From NCBI RefSeq assembly GCF_000149955.1, contig NC_030992.1:1209073-1273072 (forward strand): 64,000 bases of DNA, in the 5' to 3' direction. This DNA comes from Fusarium oxysporum f. sp. lycopersici 4287. Its lineage: Eukaryota > Ascomycota > Sordariomycetes > Hypocreales > Nectriaceae. This document shows, piece after piece, positions 63,531-64,000 of the stretch. A program made the translations under genes and the position numbers. How positions within the stretch are numbered: the first letter of the stretch is position 1; each line of letters begins with the position of its first letter. A model generated the notes under the pieces. The model searched no databases and was not told where the DNA came from. It saw only the letters and a program-made list of their open reading frames with translations.

Positions 63531-64000
63531 TTTTGGCAGTGATTTCTATGTCACAAATGAATTGAGAAGAACAGAGGAATTATCAACTCGTGAGGGGTTC
63601 GCTGAGGACATTGTTTATTATAAGCACGCATTTGCCGTCATGCAAGCCAAACCTCGGTTCTTCGGGGTAGGTTATAGCGAAACTATAGTCTTGGAGTTGG
63701 GGAAAGGCAACGGTTCGGCCTATCGAGACAAAAAGATGGTAATACCCGCCGAGATCGGTGGAAACCTTCCCCTCAATCTGGAAAACAACGGTATAGTTTC
63801 CGGTTCGGTTGATAGAATCATGAAGTGGCTGTGAATTGATATGGGCCAGCCAATGGTTGTACATGGACAGAAAGCCAACTCACCCATACTGGTTTCTGAA
63901 CATCGCATCAAGCAGAGCTCAGGGTGTTTATGAATCAAATCGAAATTCCTATCACCTCAATTGAATATCGATATTCAGCTCCCCAGTATTGAGCAGCTAG
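63531..64000. other. Right edge: promoter of the aldolase gene
   Basis: Opposing open frames over 63511-63864 are both about 100 codons and mutually exclusive; neither is recognisable. Read as regulatory sequence, though a partial gene cannot be excluded. Confidence 0.3.

Noticed and set aside
63511..63864. Opposing 93- and 107-codon frames at the right edge
   Set aside because: Mutually exclusive, unrecognised, and located in the promoter of the aldolase.
1..64000. CRISPR arrays, prophage, bacterial operons, intact transposons
   Set aside because: The window is eukaryotic; no regularly spaced repeats, transposase motifs or terminal inverted repeats were seen by eye.

Overview
The window is nuclear DNA of a filamentous ascomycete, most likely a Sordariomycete close to Fusarium. 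Almost every gene is split by short introns of about 45-140 nt with GTAAGT/GTATGT donors and CTAAC branch points just before the acceptor. Genes lie on both strands with no operons. The readable proteins are typical filamentous-fungal ones: a HET-domain protein, ATG2, a QCR7/complex I pair, a cytochrome b5-acyl-CoA dehydrogenase fusion and a CCHC zinc-knuckle protein. The genus is an inference from protein resemblance; family assignments come from motif recognition, without database searches.

Layout. 1-25 kb is a dense housekeeping block: an edge-truncated unknown gene (-), eIF2B-beta (+), an unknown 736-aa low-complexity protein (+), the NatA catalytic subunit (-), an SDR (+), LTO1 (+), a complex I 21.3 kDa-type subunit (-), a Dot5/PrxQ-type peroxiredoxin (-), a previously easy-to-miss 52-aa four-exon microprotein (+), a mitochondrial NAD carrier (-), QCR7 (+), a Ubp3-type deubiquitinase (-), a Sae2/CtIP protein (-) and the MutY homologue (-). 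25.8-32.2 kb is an accessory stretch: a HET protein (+) tail-to-tail with a TDT-family transporter (-), then a truncated secreted-protein fragment and a decayed coding region. 33-38.7 kb holds the GIS2/CNBP zinc-knuckle gene built from microexons (+), a gene-poor 2.5 kb and the b5-acyl-CoA dehydrogenase (-). 41-42.9 kb is a flavin amine oxidase (+) interrupted by a 320-base run of N and a nearby frame break. 44-50.8 kb is ATG2 (+). 51.4-52.4 kb is a GT8 glycosyltransferase (-), followed by a 4-kb gene-free stretch. 56.4-63.5 kb carries an unknown 202-aa protein (+), Rae1/Gle2 (-), an RNase MRP RNA gene (+), a THEM6-like thioesterase-fold membrane protein (-), an intron-containing tRNA-Ala(AGC) (-) and a DapA-type aldolase (-).

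Functional threads are those of scattered chromosomal genes: translation (eIF2B, LTO1, tRNA, GIS2), mitochondrial respiration and transport (complex I, complex III, NAD carrier), genome maintenance (Sae2, MutY), redox defence, autophagy, mRNA export and rRNA processing. There is no convincing new multi-gene system. The most rewarding items beyond the protein catalogue are the RNase MRP RNA, the 52-aa membrane microprotein, the microexon/GC-AG architecture of GIS2 and the decaying gene remnants in the accessory stretches.
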